From positions 1 through 14,951 of the forward strand of contig JABXJV010000147.1 in assembly GCA_013375355.1 (NCBI GenBank): 14,951 bases of DNA. Direction: 5' to 3'. This document shows, one piece after another, positions 1 through 6,114 of this stretch. Position numbers and translations under genes: made by a program. The first letter of the stretch is position 1; each line of letters starts with the position of its first letter. The notes below the pieces were generated by a model that saw nothing but the letters and a program-made list of their open reading frames with translations, did no database searches and had not been told where the DNA came from. This stretch comes from Candidatus Helarchaeota archaeon (GTDB lineage Archaea > Asgardarchaeota > Lokiarchaeia > Helarchaeales > JABXJV01).

Positions 1-168
1 AATTTTTCCCGTATTTTTATCTAAAATTCTATTTTTGAATGCATCTCCATAAATATCATAAATCTTTTCCAACGCTTTTTCTACTGTTCCATTTATTTCT
101 AATTCAATTGACTCCGTATTTGTTAAATCATGGAGTGATGAAAAAAATAGAAATTTAATTTTTGGCAA
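1..168 (-). CDS. MoaD/ThiS-like sulfur-carrier protein (3' end outside window)
   Basis: Partial gene; 56 residues are visible from a TTG start at 168 and the reading frame is open to the left edge. The start reads M-P-K-I-K-F-L-F-F-S-S-L, followed by an I-E-L-E-I strand, a G-T-V-E-K-A-L-E-K helix and an I-L-D segment. This is the beta-beta-alpha opening of ubiquitin-like MoaD/ThiS/CysO proteins, which normally carry sulfur as a C-terminal Gly-Gly thiocarboxylate. That C-terminus is not in the window, so the carrier function is family-based inference. The TTG is supported by a strong GGAGG ribosome binding site nine bases upstream. The start overlaps the last 14 bases of the threonine-synthase-like gene, which implies translational coupling. 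It could instead be a MoaD proper (molybdopterin) or a tungsten-cofactor homologue. Confidence 0.72.
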   Translation of the reverse strand, partial: MPKIKFLFFSSLHDLTNTESIELEINGTVEKALEKIYDIYGDAFKNRILDKNTGKI

Positions 169-1411
169 CTACTATCGCCTCCTTTTTTTTCGTATATTTC
201 TCTAATGCATCTAAAGTTGGTTCGATAATGGGTATTTGTGGAATTAGATTAGTTACTGTCTGATGAGCCTTGAATCCATTTCCTGTTACAAGTAACACAA
301 CGCTTTCATCTTTTGAAATTTCTCCGGATCGAACTAAATTTATTAGAGCCGCTAATGTAATTGCACCTGCAGGTTCTGCATAAATCCCTTCTCTTTTTGC
401 TAAAAGTTTTATCGCATCTGTGATTTCAGAATCAGTAGGTGCATTTGCACTACCATTTGTTGAATTTATAACATTAATAGCCTCATAGCCGCTGGCTGGA
501 TTTCCTATTGCTAAACTTTTTGCTAAAGTGTCTGGATTTTCAATTGGAAAAATATCGGATTTCGTATTTTTGGACGTTACAATGGGAGAGCACCCAGAAG
601 GTTGGGCTCCTGAAATTTGAGTATTATTATTTTTAATAAAACCAATTTTTTGTAGCTCTGTTAGGGCTCTATAGACCGAACATAATAATGCACCACTTCC
701 CATCGGAACGATAATGTTATCAGGTGATTCCCAATTCAACTGTTCACAAGTTTCAAAAGCGATTGTTTTTGAGCCTTCTGTGTAATAGGGACGTACATTA
801 ATATTTAAAAGCCCCCATTTAAAAACTTCAGTGACAAGAATACCTAACCGATTTGCGGCGTCATAGGTGCCCTTAACACCAATAATATTTACTCCATGAA
901 TTGCTGTTTGAGTAATCTTTGAATATTCAATGTTTGCTGGTACAAAGATATAGCAAAGAAATCCAGCTATAGCGGCATGGGCGGCAGTTGATGCGGCTAA
1001 ATTTCCTGTTGAGGCACAACCAACAGTATTAATACCTAATTCATTACATTTTGATATTCCAACTGATGCAGGACGATCTTTAAATGATAAAGTAGGATTA
1101 ATAGTATCATTTTTTACATACAATTCTTTAAGGCCTAATTCATTACCTAAGTTTTTGCATCTTAATAATGGAGTTCCACCATCATTAAGAGAAATTATTT
1201 TAGTTGAATCCTCAATGGGTAATAATTCAATATATCTCCATTGATTAAAAGCACGATTATTTAATTTTTCTTTAGAGATCTTATTTTTTATTATTTCATA
1301 ATCATATTTTACTTTTAAAGGTCCCCAACATTCTTTGCAAATGGGGGTTAATTCCTGTGGGTAAATAATTCCACATTCTGGACATTCTAATCCAATTATT
1401 CTCTTTGACAT
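155..1411 (-). CDS. thrC: Threonine-synthase-family PLP enzyme
   Basis: A 418-residue fold-type II PLP enzyme. Threonine synthase converts O-phosphohomoserine to threonine in the cytoplasm. An N-terminal zinc ribbon (C10, C13, C25, C28) precedes the catalytic domain. The PLP lysine is K111 in N-P-T-L-S-F-K-D-R; A-S-T-G-N-L-A-A-S (about 133-141) binds the substrate carboxylate; the phosphate-binding glycine loop is P-M-G-S-G-A (about 236-241). R-P-Y-Y-T-E-G-S-K-T-I-A-F-E is also typical of archaeal threonine synthases. Length is normal. The gene is translationally coupled to a sulfur-carrier-like gene, so a paralogous role (sulfur transfer onto a phosphohomoserine-type substrate, or a cysteate-synthase-like reaction) is possible; sequence alone cannot separate these. 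The promoter faces left, with a TATA-like box at 1485-1494 and a palindrome at 1447-1459. Confidence 0.85.
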   Translation of the reverse strand: MSKRIIGLECPECGIIYPQELTPICKECWGPLKVKYDYEIIKNKISKEKLNNRAFNQWRYIELLPIEDSTKIISLNDGGTPLLRCKNLGNELGLKELYVKNDTINPTLSFKDRPASVGISKCNELGINTVGCASTGNLAASTAAHAAIAGFLCYIFVPANIEYSKITQTAIHGVNIIGVKGTYDAANRLGILVTEVFKWGLLNINVRPYYTEGSKTIAFETCEQLNWESPDNIIVPMGSGALLCSVYRALTELQKIGFIKNNNTQISGAQPSGCSPIVTSKNTKSDIFPIENPDTLAKSLAIGNPASGYEAINVINSTNGSANAPTDSEITDAIKLLAKREGIYAEPAGAITLAALINLVRSGEISKDESVVLLVTGNGFKAHQTVTNLIPQIPIIEPTLDALEKYTKKKEAIVVAKN

Positions 1412-1446
1412 TTTTTGTTCATCACCATTATTACTACTGGTAATTT

Positions 1447-1459
1447 ATTACAATGTAAT
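1447..1459. promoter_or_regulatory. 13-bp palindrome before thrC-like gene
   Basis: ATTACAATGTAAT is a perfect 6-1-6 inverted repeat. For the leftward gene a TATA-like box lies at 1485-1494, so transcription should start near 1463, directly beside this site. A bound protein here would be expected to repress. It is one of ten related sites in the window (consensus about ATWACANTGTWAT). Confidence 0.65.
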
Positions 1460-1571
1460 TTATTACTTCCAATACTAATCAATCATATATAAATGTTATG
1501 CATAAGGGTAATTTTTAATAGGTAAAAAATTACTGTTAGTAATAATAGTATAACTTATTAACATCTTCAGT

Positions 1572-1584
1572 ATAACAATGTTAT
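1572..1584. promoter_or_regulatory. 13-bp palindrome before SBP-like gene
   Basis: ATAACAATGTTAT is a perfect 6-1-6 inverted repeat, extended to 7-1-7 by the flanking T and A (1571-1585). A TATA-like stretch at 1549-1558 puts the inferred transcription start near 1580, inside the site. The start codon follows 39 bases downstream. This is one of the two best copies of the motif. Confidence 0.7.
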
Positions 1585-1623
1585 ATTTGAATAAAATATT
1601 GATGTAATTTAGGTGAATTCCTA

Positions 1624-2583
1624 ATGGTAATTAAAGATCTAAAAAAAATTCGAATAGCATTTCTCTCGACTATCTACCATACATCATTTCCTTTAATGTT
1701 TAATAATACAGTTGAAAAATCTTTGAATATTAAAACAGAATGGGAGTTACATGGAACTGGTCCGAGTATAATTAAAAAATTTTTACACGGAGAACTAGAA
1801 ATAGGTTATATCGGATTACCACCAACAATTATAGGAATCGATAAACGGGCTAATATTAAATGTATTGCAGGAGGACATGTTGAAGGAACAATCATGGTTG
1901 CATTCGATCACTATAAATCTTTAAAAGAGGTCAATAATAGGATAATAGATTTTTTTAATCAATTTAAGAATAAATCTATTGGTGTTCCAAAAAGAGGTTC
2001 TATTCATGATGTAATGTTGCGGGATTGTATTAAAAAAGCTGGATTGCGAGATAAAATCAAAATAAAAAACTATGACATCACAGATTTTATTTTATCAGAT
2101 ATGGAAAATTATATCGTAGATGCTGCAGTTGGAACTCCAGCATTGCCAGTGTTTTTAAACCAATATTTAAAAACTAAGATTGTTATTCCAACTAAAATCT
2201 GGTGGCCATATAATCCAAGTTATGGAATAGTGGTTAGTGATTTTTTAATTGAGAATTATCCTGAAGTTGTTGAAAGTTTTATTGAACTCCATAAAGATGC
2301 ATGTACATCTCTCCGAAAGAATCCAAGGGGAATCGCAAAAATTGTTGAGAAAGAAGTTGAATTTATTAATTTGGATTTTATTTTAAATACGTATAGAATC
2401 TCACCAAAATACTGTGCAGCATTACCTCCCGAATATATAAATTCTACAATGGAATTTGTTTCTGTACTTCAGAAGTTGGGTTATATTGAAAGAAAATTAA
2501 AAGAATCGGAAATTTTTGACTTATCATTTATTGAAAAAGTACATCCAGAAAATCATCATTATGAAAATGGAATTGCAACATAA
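1624..2583 (+). CDS. Solute-binding-protein-like protein (NMT1/TauA type), no signal peptide
   Basis: A 319-residue protein of the periplasmic-binding-protein type 2 fold, close in style to NMT1/SsuA/TauA-like binding proteins. The G-T-G-P-S-I motif (44-49) is followed by G-E-L-E-I-G-Y-I-G-L-P-P (56-67) and A-G-G-H-V-E-G-T (82-89). The C-terminal part has the usual K-Y-C-A-A-L-P-P-E-Y helix region. Unlike a transport receptor, it has no signal peptide, lipobox or membrane segment: the first strand (K-K-I-R-I-A-F-L) starts within ten residues of the N-terminus. No ABC permease or ATPase is nearby. It is therefore probably cytoplasmic, perhaps a ligand sensor or a metabolite-binding or catalytic protein, like THI5/MqnA-type relatives of this fold. 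The ATG is supported by a GGTGA ribosome binding site. The ligand is unknown. Confidence 0.75.
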   Translation: MVIKDLKKIRIAFLSTIYHTSFPLMFNNTVEKSLNIKTEWELHGTGPSIIKKFLHGELEIGYIGLPPTIIGIDKRANIKCIAGGHVEGTIMVAFDHYKSLKEVNNRIIDFFNQFKNKSIGVPKRGSIHDVMLRDCIKKAGLRDKIKIKNYDITDFILSDMENYIVDAAVGTPALPVFLNQYLKTKIVIPTKIWWPYNPSYGIVVSDFLIENYPEVVESFIELHKDACTSLRKNPRGIAKIVEKEVEFINLDFILNTYRISPKYCAALPPEYINSTMEFVSVLQKLGYIERKLKESEIFDLSFIEKVHPENHHYENGIAT

Positions 2584-2603
2584 ATAACCATATTTTTAGT
2601 TAT
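2584..2603 (+). terminator. Possible T-rich terminator after SBP-like gene
   Basis: Immediately after the stop codon, ATAAC (2584-2588) and GTTAT (2599-2603) form a small inverted repeat with a TTTTT run in the loop. Archaeal termination mainly needs T tracts, so this is a plausible but weak terminator. The next gene has its own promoter. Confidence 0.3.
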
Positions 2604-2702
2604 AGAATTAAGCTAATGTACTTTCCAATCTAGCAAAAAGTAAACCAAGGGCTTTGATAATCATTTGTCATTCATCTGATAATTACCATTAAATATTAAT
2701 AA

Positions 2703-2728
2703 ATAACATTGTAATATAACATTGTGAT
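2703..2728. promoter_or_regulatory. Two abutting 13-bp palindromes before marker-8 gene
   Basis: ATAACATTGTAAT (2703-2715) is followed with no gap by ATAACATTGTGAT (2716-2728). Each matches the window-wide motif with one imperfect pair. A TATA-like box (TAAATATTA, about 2690-2698) lies just upstream, so the pair fills the stretch from the TATA box to the expected transcription start near 2720. This is strong operator-like geometry. Confidence 0.65.
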
Positions 2729-2773
2729 AATCCAAATAGATTGAATTTGATAAATCTTAAAAAAGGGATATAA

Positions 2774-3634
2774 TTGGTTAAAAAAGATCGACATATTTGG
2801 GAAGTCGCTAAGGCGCGAGTAATTGTAAGTGGAAGAGAAGTAATTTCAGTTGAGAGTGATCCACTAGTTAAATTTTGTCCTCTTCATGAATTTATGGGTG
2901 GGACAAAATATCATACGAGAGATACAGTTAAAAAACATCTTGAAAGAAAAATAAAATATTTATTTCATTTATGTTCTCCTAATAGAACTATAGCTGTGGA
3001 TTTTGATGGAGTCGGATATGGGGCCTCTGAAACTTTTTGCACTGGTTTGAAATTTGGCTTAATTGATTGTGTAGTTGAACCATGTGATGGTGCAGGAACA
3101 GTAATAACCAATGCTCCAAAAATCGTCCAAGGAATTGGTATCGCAATGAATGCTCTCATCTCAACCACTCCGATCCCTAATGTAATTTCCAGGTTAAAAA
3201 ATCTAGGAGCTATTCTTCTTGATCCTGAAAATGCCACATTAGATCAAACTGCTGGAGTAAAAAAAGCATTTGAATTGGGTTATAAGAAAGTAGGAGTTAC
3301 GATTACAGGACCAAATGCAAAAGAAATTATTAAAATACGGGCCTTTGAAAAGGAATTTGATTCAAAAGCTATAGTTTGTGGAATGCACACTACAGGTATT
3401 ACAGAGGACTTGATTCCTTTTATCCTTCAATTTGATCTCGCTCATGGTTGTGGTTCAAAAGTTATGAGAAATATGGTCTCCAAAAAAGCTCGAAAAAAAT
3501 ATGGAAGAAATATACCCGTTTATGCATTTTCAGAAATCGGACAGATGTTACTCGATTTACGAGAACAAGAAATGAAAAAAACCCCACCAAAAATTGTAAT
3601 TGGAGAATTCAAACCCCCAAATCCATTAATCTAA
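2774..3634 (+). CDS. Methanogenesis marker protein 8 (DUF2099) family
   Basis: A 286-residue protein that I recognise as the DUF2099 / methanogenesis marker 8 family, whose biochemical role is not known. Family features visible: an N-terminal A-K-A-R-V-I-V strand, C-P-L-H (35-38), G-Y-G-A-S-E (81-86), the glycine-rich C-D-G-A-G-T-V-I-T (104-112) with V-Q-G-I-G (118-122), T-P-I-P (132-135), G-V-T-I-T (174-178) and H-T-T-G-I-T (205-210). Seven cysteines (35, 67, 89, 99, 104, 202, 226) could bind metal or a cluster. The start is TTG, chosen because the family begins shortly before the A-R-V-I segment; a purine-rich AAAGGGAT precedes it. No mcr or other marker gene is in the window, and the downstream operon is of dehydratase/Hdr type, which suggests the family also works outside methanogenesis. 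Confidence 0.82.
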   Translation: MVKKDRHIWEVAKARVIVSGREVISVESDPLVKFCPLHEFMGGTKYHTRDTVKKHLERKIKYLFHLCSPNRTIAVDFDGVGYGASETFCTGLKFGLIDCVVEPCDGAGTVITNAPKIVQGIGIAMNALISTTPIPNVISRLKNLGAILLDPENATLDQTAGVKKAFELGYKKVGVTITGPNAKEIIKIRAFEKEFDSKAIVCGMHTTGITEDLIPFILQFDLAHGCGSKVMRNMVSKKARKKYGRNIPVYAFSEIGQMLLDLREQEMKKTPPKIVIGEFKPPNPLI

Positions 3635-3660
3635 TCATTTATTATATCCTTTTAATCTCG

Positions 3661-3816
3661 AATGAACCTGAGTGTATTGGTTGTGGTGTTTGTGCAACTA
3701 ACTGTCCACATGAGGCAATTATTCTTGAGAAAATTGGAGAAACAATTCCCGAAGTTAATATAATACTCGGTGGAGCCCGTTATGAACAAGAGAAAAGGCA
3801 TTCATCAACAACCTAA
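3661..3816 (+). pseudogene. Ferredoxin-like remnant without start codon
   Basis: The frame reads N-E-P-E-C-I-G-C-G-V-C-A-T-N-C-P and continues to a stop at 3814-3816: one C-x2-C-x2-C-x3-C 4Fe-4S motif plus a tail. No ATG, GTG or TTG lies in this frame near the marker-8 stop; the only in-frame start is at 3448, deep inside the marker-8 gene. The segment is closely related to the C-terminus of the 388-residue Fe-S protein at 10313-11479: by hand, 21 of 28 aligned residues are identical, with 10 of those 21 codons differing synonymously. So it diverged while under protein-level selection and only later lost its 5' part. Alternatives are a frameshift-expressed tail of the marker-8 protein or initiation at an unusual codon. 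Confidence 0.55.
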
Positions 3817-3900
3817 TTTCTTTATTTCATAGAATTTATTAACAAAAAAAAAAATTGCTAATTTATCTAAAGTATGCGAATTAACGAAATCTTTAAACAT

Positions 3901-3913
3901 ATAACATCGTTAT
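3901..3913. promoter_or_regulatory. 13-bp palindrome upstream of activase operon
   Basis: ATAACATCGTTAT has 5-3-5 symmetry, extended by T and A to TATAAC...GTTATA (3900-3914). A TATA-like TTTAAACATA lies directly before it. It is 208 bases from the activase start, farther than at the other genes, and is separated from it by a terminator-like hairpin. Confidence 0.55.
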
Positions 3914-3957
3914 AAACTCAGAAATAGTATAATAAAGAAATAATTAAATGCTATTCA

Positions 3958-3981
3958 GCGGGATTCCGCAAATATTTTTTT
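3958..3981 (+). terminator. Terminator-like hairpin with T tract in leader
   Basis: A four-pair all-GC stem (3958-3961 with 3966-3969) and a GATT loop stand out in AT-rich sequence. A T7 run follows at 3975-3981. It lies between the palindromic promoter and the activase gene, so it is an attenuator or small-RNA terminator candidate rather than a gene-end terminator. Confidence 0.35.
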
Positions 3982-4121
3982 AGTATGTTGAATTATAAAA
4001 AAAAGGATCTATTTTCAGAATATGTCTAAATGCGACATAAATTCTTAAGAAAGTAAAATCATGAAGTAATAACTGAGTATTCTCCTATTTTGAAAAGAAA
4101 AACCGAATTGAGTGAATTAGT

Positions 4122-4910
4122 TTGCCGATTACTGCAGGAATTGATATAGGAAGTCTAACTACAAAATGTGCTTTTTATGATGGAGAAAAAATGATTGGGT
4201 ACTTTATTTCACGGAGTGGCCATGAATTCGAGAGAATTGGAGGAGAAGTTTACGAAAAGGCTTTAAATCAAAGTAATTTAAATAAAGATGACATCAATTT
4301 TATTATGGGTACTGGATATGGGCGATATTCAATTCCATTTGCAGACGGTACGATTACTGAAATTAGTGCCCATGCCCGAGGTGTTAATTTCTTATTGGGA
4401 GACGAAGTGAGAACTATTATTGACATTGGAGGCCAAGATTCGAAAGGTATTAGTGTAGGGAAAAATGGAAAAGTATTAGACTTTGTAATGAATGACAAAT
4501 GTGCTGCAGGAACTGGAAGATTTATTGAAGTAATGGCGAATGCTCTCAAAGTTGGGCATATTAGTGAAATGGGACCAATTTCACTAAAATCTAAAAAACC
4601 TTCAAACATCAGTTCAATGTGTACTGTCTTTGCAGAGAGTGAAATTATTTCTTTATTTGCAAGTGGGATTCAAAAAGAAGATATTATTTCAGGAATTCAT
4701 AAAGCCATTGTCAAGAGAATTGTTGGGATGGTAAAACGGATCAAAATCCAACCTGCACTCGCATTCTGTGGCGGTGTTGCTAAAAATATTGGTGTAAAAA
4801 AAGCAATCAAGGATGAACTTAAAATGGATGTATTAGTTCCTGATGAACCGCAAATCCCAGGAGCATTAGGGGCTGCAATAATAGCTTATGAAAAGTTAGA
4901 AAAAAGCTAG
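4122..4910 (+). CDS. ATPase activator of 2-hydroxyacyl-CoA dehydratase/benzoyl-CoA reductase type
   Basis: A 262-residue BadF/BadG/HgdC-family ASKHA ATPase; length matches single-domain HgdC. Such proteins are homodimers with one bridging [4Fe-4S] cluster and couple ATP hydrolysis to injecting one low-potential electron into a partner enzyme. Visible motifs: phosphate-1 G-I-D-I-G-S-L-T-T-K (6-15), phosphate-2 D-I-G-G-Q-D-S-K (101-108), N-D-K-C-A-A-G-T-G-R-F (124-134) and adenosine loop F-C-G-G-V-A-K-N (215-222). Both cluster ligands are present: C127 and C167, the latter in S-S-M-C-T-V-F-A-E-S-E. The start is TTG; GAGTGA lies nearby as a ribosome binding site. It heads a tight operon with its two likely target subunits and HdrC/HdrB-like genes. 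The short length sets it apart from the longer marker-15-type relatives. Confidence 0.9.
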   Translation: MPITAGIDIGSLTTKCAFYDGEKMIGYFISRSGHEFERIGGEVYEKALNQSNLNKDDINFIMGTGYGRYSIPFADGTITEISAHARGVNFLLGDEVRTIIDIGGQDSKGISVGKNGKVLDFVMNDKCAAGTGRFIEVMANALKVGHISEMGPISLKSKKPSNISSMCTVFAESEIISLFASGIQKEDIISGIHKAIVKRIVGMVKRIKIQPALAFCGGVAKNIGVKKAIKDELKMDVLVPDEPQIPGALGAAIIAYEKLEKS

Positions 4911-4983
4911 TCCCATTTATTAAATATTTACAATTTAGAAATTAAAATTCGATTTGATAAATTAGGAATATAACGGTGTCATA

Positions 4984-6114
4984 ATGACAATTTTAGATAA
5001 AATTAAGGATCTTAATAATAATCGAATAGATGAACTCTGGTCAATGACCAATAAGAAAATAATTGGCTGGATTTGTAATTATACACCAGAAGAAATTATA
5101 CATGCTGGTGGGGCAATCCCTTACCGAATCTACCCCGGTGGTGATGAAGACACTCCCGCATCTGAAGCTGATAACTTATTTTTTTCTAGAATTTGCCCTT
5201 TCGCACGCGCAATCCTAGGCTACAAACTTACAGGTGATTCACTGAACTTCTTAGATGGAATAGTATCTGCACATACTTGTGATGCTATAAGGAGATTATT
5301 GGAAATATGGCAAATTCATTTAAATCAACCTACTTTTATATACCAAATTCTTTTACCTAGGAATAAAACAAAAAATGGTGTGAATTATTTCGAAAAAGAG
5401 CTTACAAAGTTTACAAATAGTCTCGAAAATTTTTTAGGTGTTAAGATCACAAATGATGACATTTCCAAATCAATTAGAGTATTTAATGAAACGAGACGAT
5501 TATTAAATAAATTTCAAGAGAAAAGGAGAGAAATAGCCCTTCCGATAAATAGTATTGATGCTTTCGAAGTATATCGTGCTGCGATGATTTTGGATAAGGA
5601 GAAAGTTAATGAACTTTTAACTTTATTGATAAAAGAAATTGATAATTACCCAAAAATCAACGGAAGAAAAAGGATTTTGTACTCTGGAAGTATATTGGCA
5701 GAACAAGACACGAGAATCCAGAAAACGGTAGAATCAGCGGGAGGAATGGTAGTTTTTGAAGAAACATGCACTGAAAGTAGGTATGCGTCCGATTTAATCA
5801 ATGAAGAAATTGAAAGCCCTATTGCTGCGATTGCAGAATATCAATTTAATAAAATTCAATGTCCACGTATGAGAGAGACAGATTCACGCTCACGTTTAAA
5901 ATATGTATTGAATGCAATTGAAGATTATAGAATTGATGGAGTAATTTATCATACTTTAAAATTTTGTGATAATTTCAAATATGACTACCCAATTTTTAAG
6001 GAAGAATTAAACAAAATTGGAATACCTATTTTAAATTTAGAAACAGAATATGGAGTTGACGCAGGACAATTAAGAACTCGAATTGAAGCATTTTTGGAAA
6101 TAATAGGTGATTAA
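4984..6114 (+). CDS. 2-hydroxyacyl-CoA dehydratase / benzoyl-CoA reductase subunit (HgdB/BcrC-like)
   Basis: A 376-residue protein of the HgdB/BcrB/BcrC/FldC superfamily, cytoplasmic, expected to bind a [4Fe-4S] cluster at the active site. Family hallmarks: G-W-I-C-N-Y-T-P-E-E-I (28-38), A-G-G-A-I-P-Y-R (41-48), R-I-C-P-F-A-R (69-75), D-G-I-V-S-A-H-T-C-D (91-100), F-C-D (327-329), and the C-terminal Q-L-R-T-R-I-E-A-F-L-E (362-372). Likely cluster ligands are C31, C71 or C99, and C328; C262 and C293 are extra. The ATG has a GGTG ribosome binding site. The next subunit starts immediately after the stop, so the two are probably made in equal amounts as a heterodimer. The substrate cannot be read from sequence: 2-hydroxyacyl-CoA, an aromatic-CoA, or something else. 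Confidence 0.87.
   Translation: MTILDKIKDLNNNRIDELWSMTNKKIIGWICNYTPEEIIHAGGAIPYRIYPGGDEDTPASEADNLFFSRICPFARAILGYKLTGDSLNFLDGIVSAHTCDAIRRLLEIWQIHLNQPTFIYQILLPRNKTKNGVNYFEKELTKFTNSLENFLGVKITNDDISKSIRVFNETRRLLNKFQEKRREIALPINSIDAFEVYRAAMILDKEKVNELLTLLIKEIDNYPKINGRKRILYSGSILAEQDTRIQKTVESAGGMVVFEETCTESRYASDLINEEIESPIAAIAEYQFNKIQCPRMRETDSRSRLKYVLNAIEDYRIDGVIYHTLKFCDNFKYDYPIFKEELNKIGIPILNLETEYGVDAGQLRTRIEAFLEIIGD

Larger units (their letters stand above)
3817..4121 (+). other. 305-base leader before activase, with two hairpins
   Basis: No gene is seen here. It holds a palindromic site with a TATA-like box near its left end (3889-3913). A GC-rich hairpin follows: GCGG (3958-3961) pairing with CCGC (3966-3969), then a run of seven T at 3975-3981. 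Next come a second TATA-like stretch (TTATAAAAAA, about 3993-4002) and a 6-bp-stem hairpin, TATGTC (4021-4026) with GACATA (4034-4039). The first promoter could make a short RNA ending at the T run, or the hairpin could act as an attenuator. The second TATA-like box could drive the operon. Confidence 0.4.

Noticed and set aside
1496..1505. TTATGCATAA palindrome between the divergent genes
   Set aside because: A ten-base palindrome found once in AT-rich DNA; no repeat elsewhere and no positional logic.
2650..2700. Possible C/D-box RNA from repeated TGATAAT stretches
   Set aside because: No proper pair of C (RUGAUGA) and D (CUGA) boxes with correct spacing could be placed.
2965..3237. A 90-codon minus-strand frame
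   Set aside because: It is opposite the well-supported marker-8 gene and shows no family features; a shadow frame.
3448..3816. A 122-codon open frame taken as a complete ferredoxin gene
   Set aside because: Its first 60 or so codons lie inside the marker-8 gene out of frame and have no protein-like content; only the part from about 3661 looks real.
4268..4609. A 113-codon minus-strand frame
   Set aside because: It is opposite the activase core motifs; a shadow frame.
4970..4982. ATAACGGTGTCAT before the HgdB-like gene, resembling the 13-bp palindrome
   Set aside because: Its arms do not pair (ATAAC versus GTCAT), the A of ACA is lost, and it coincides with the GGTG ribosome binding site. 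It also lies inside an operon. Probably chance.
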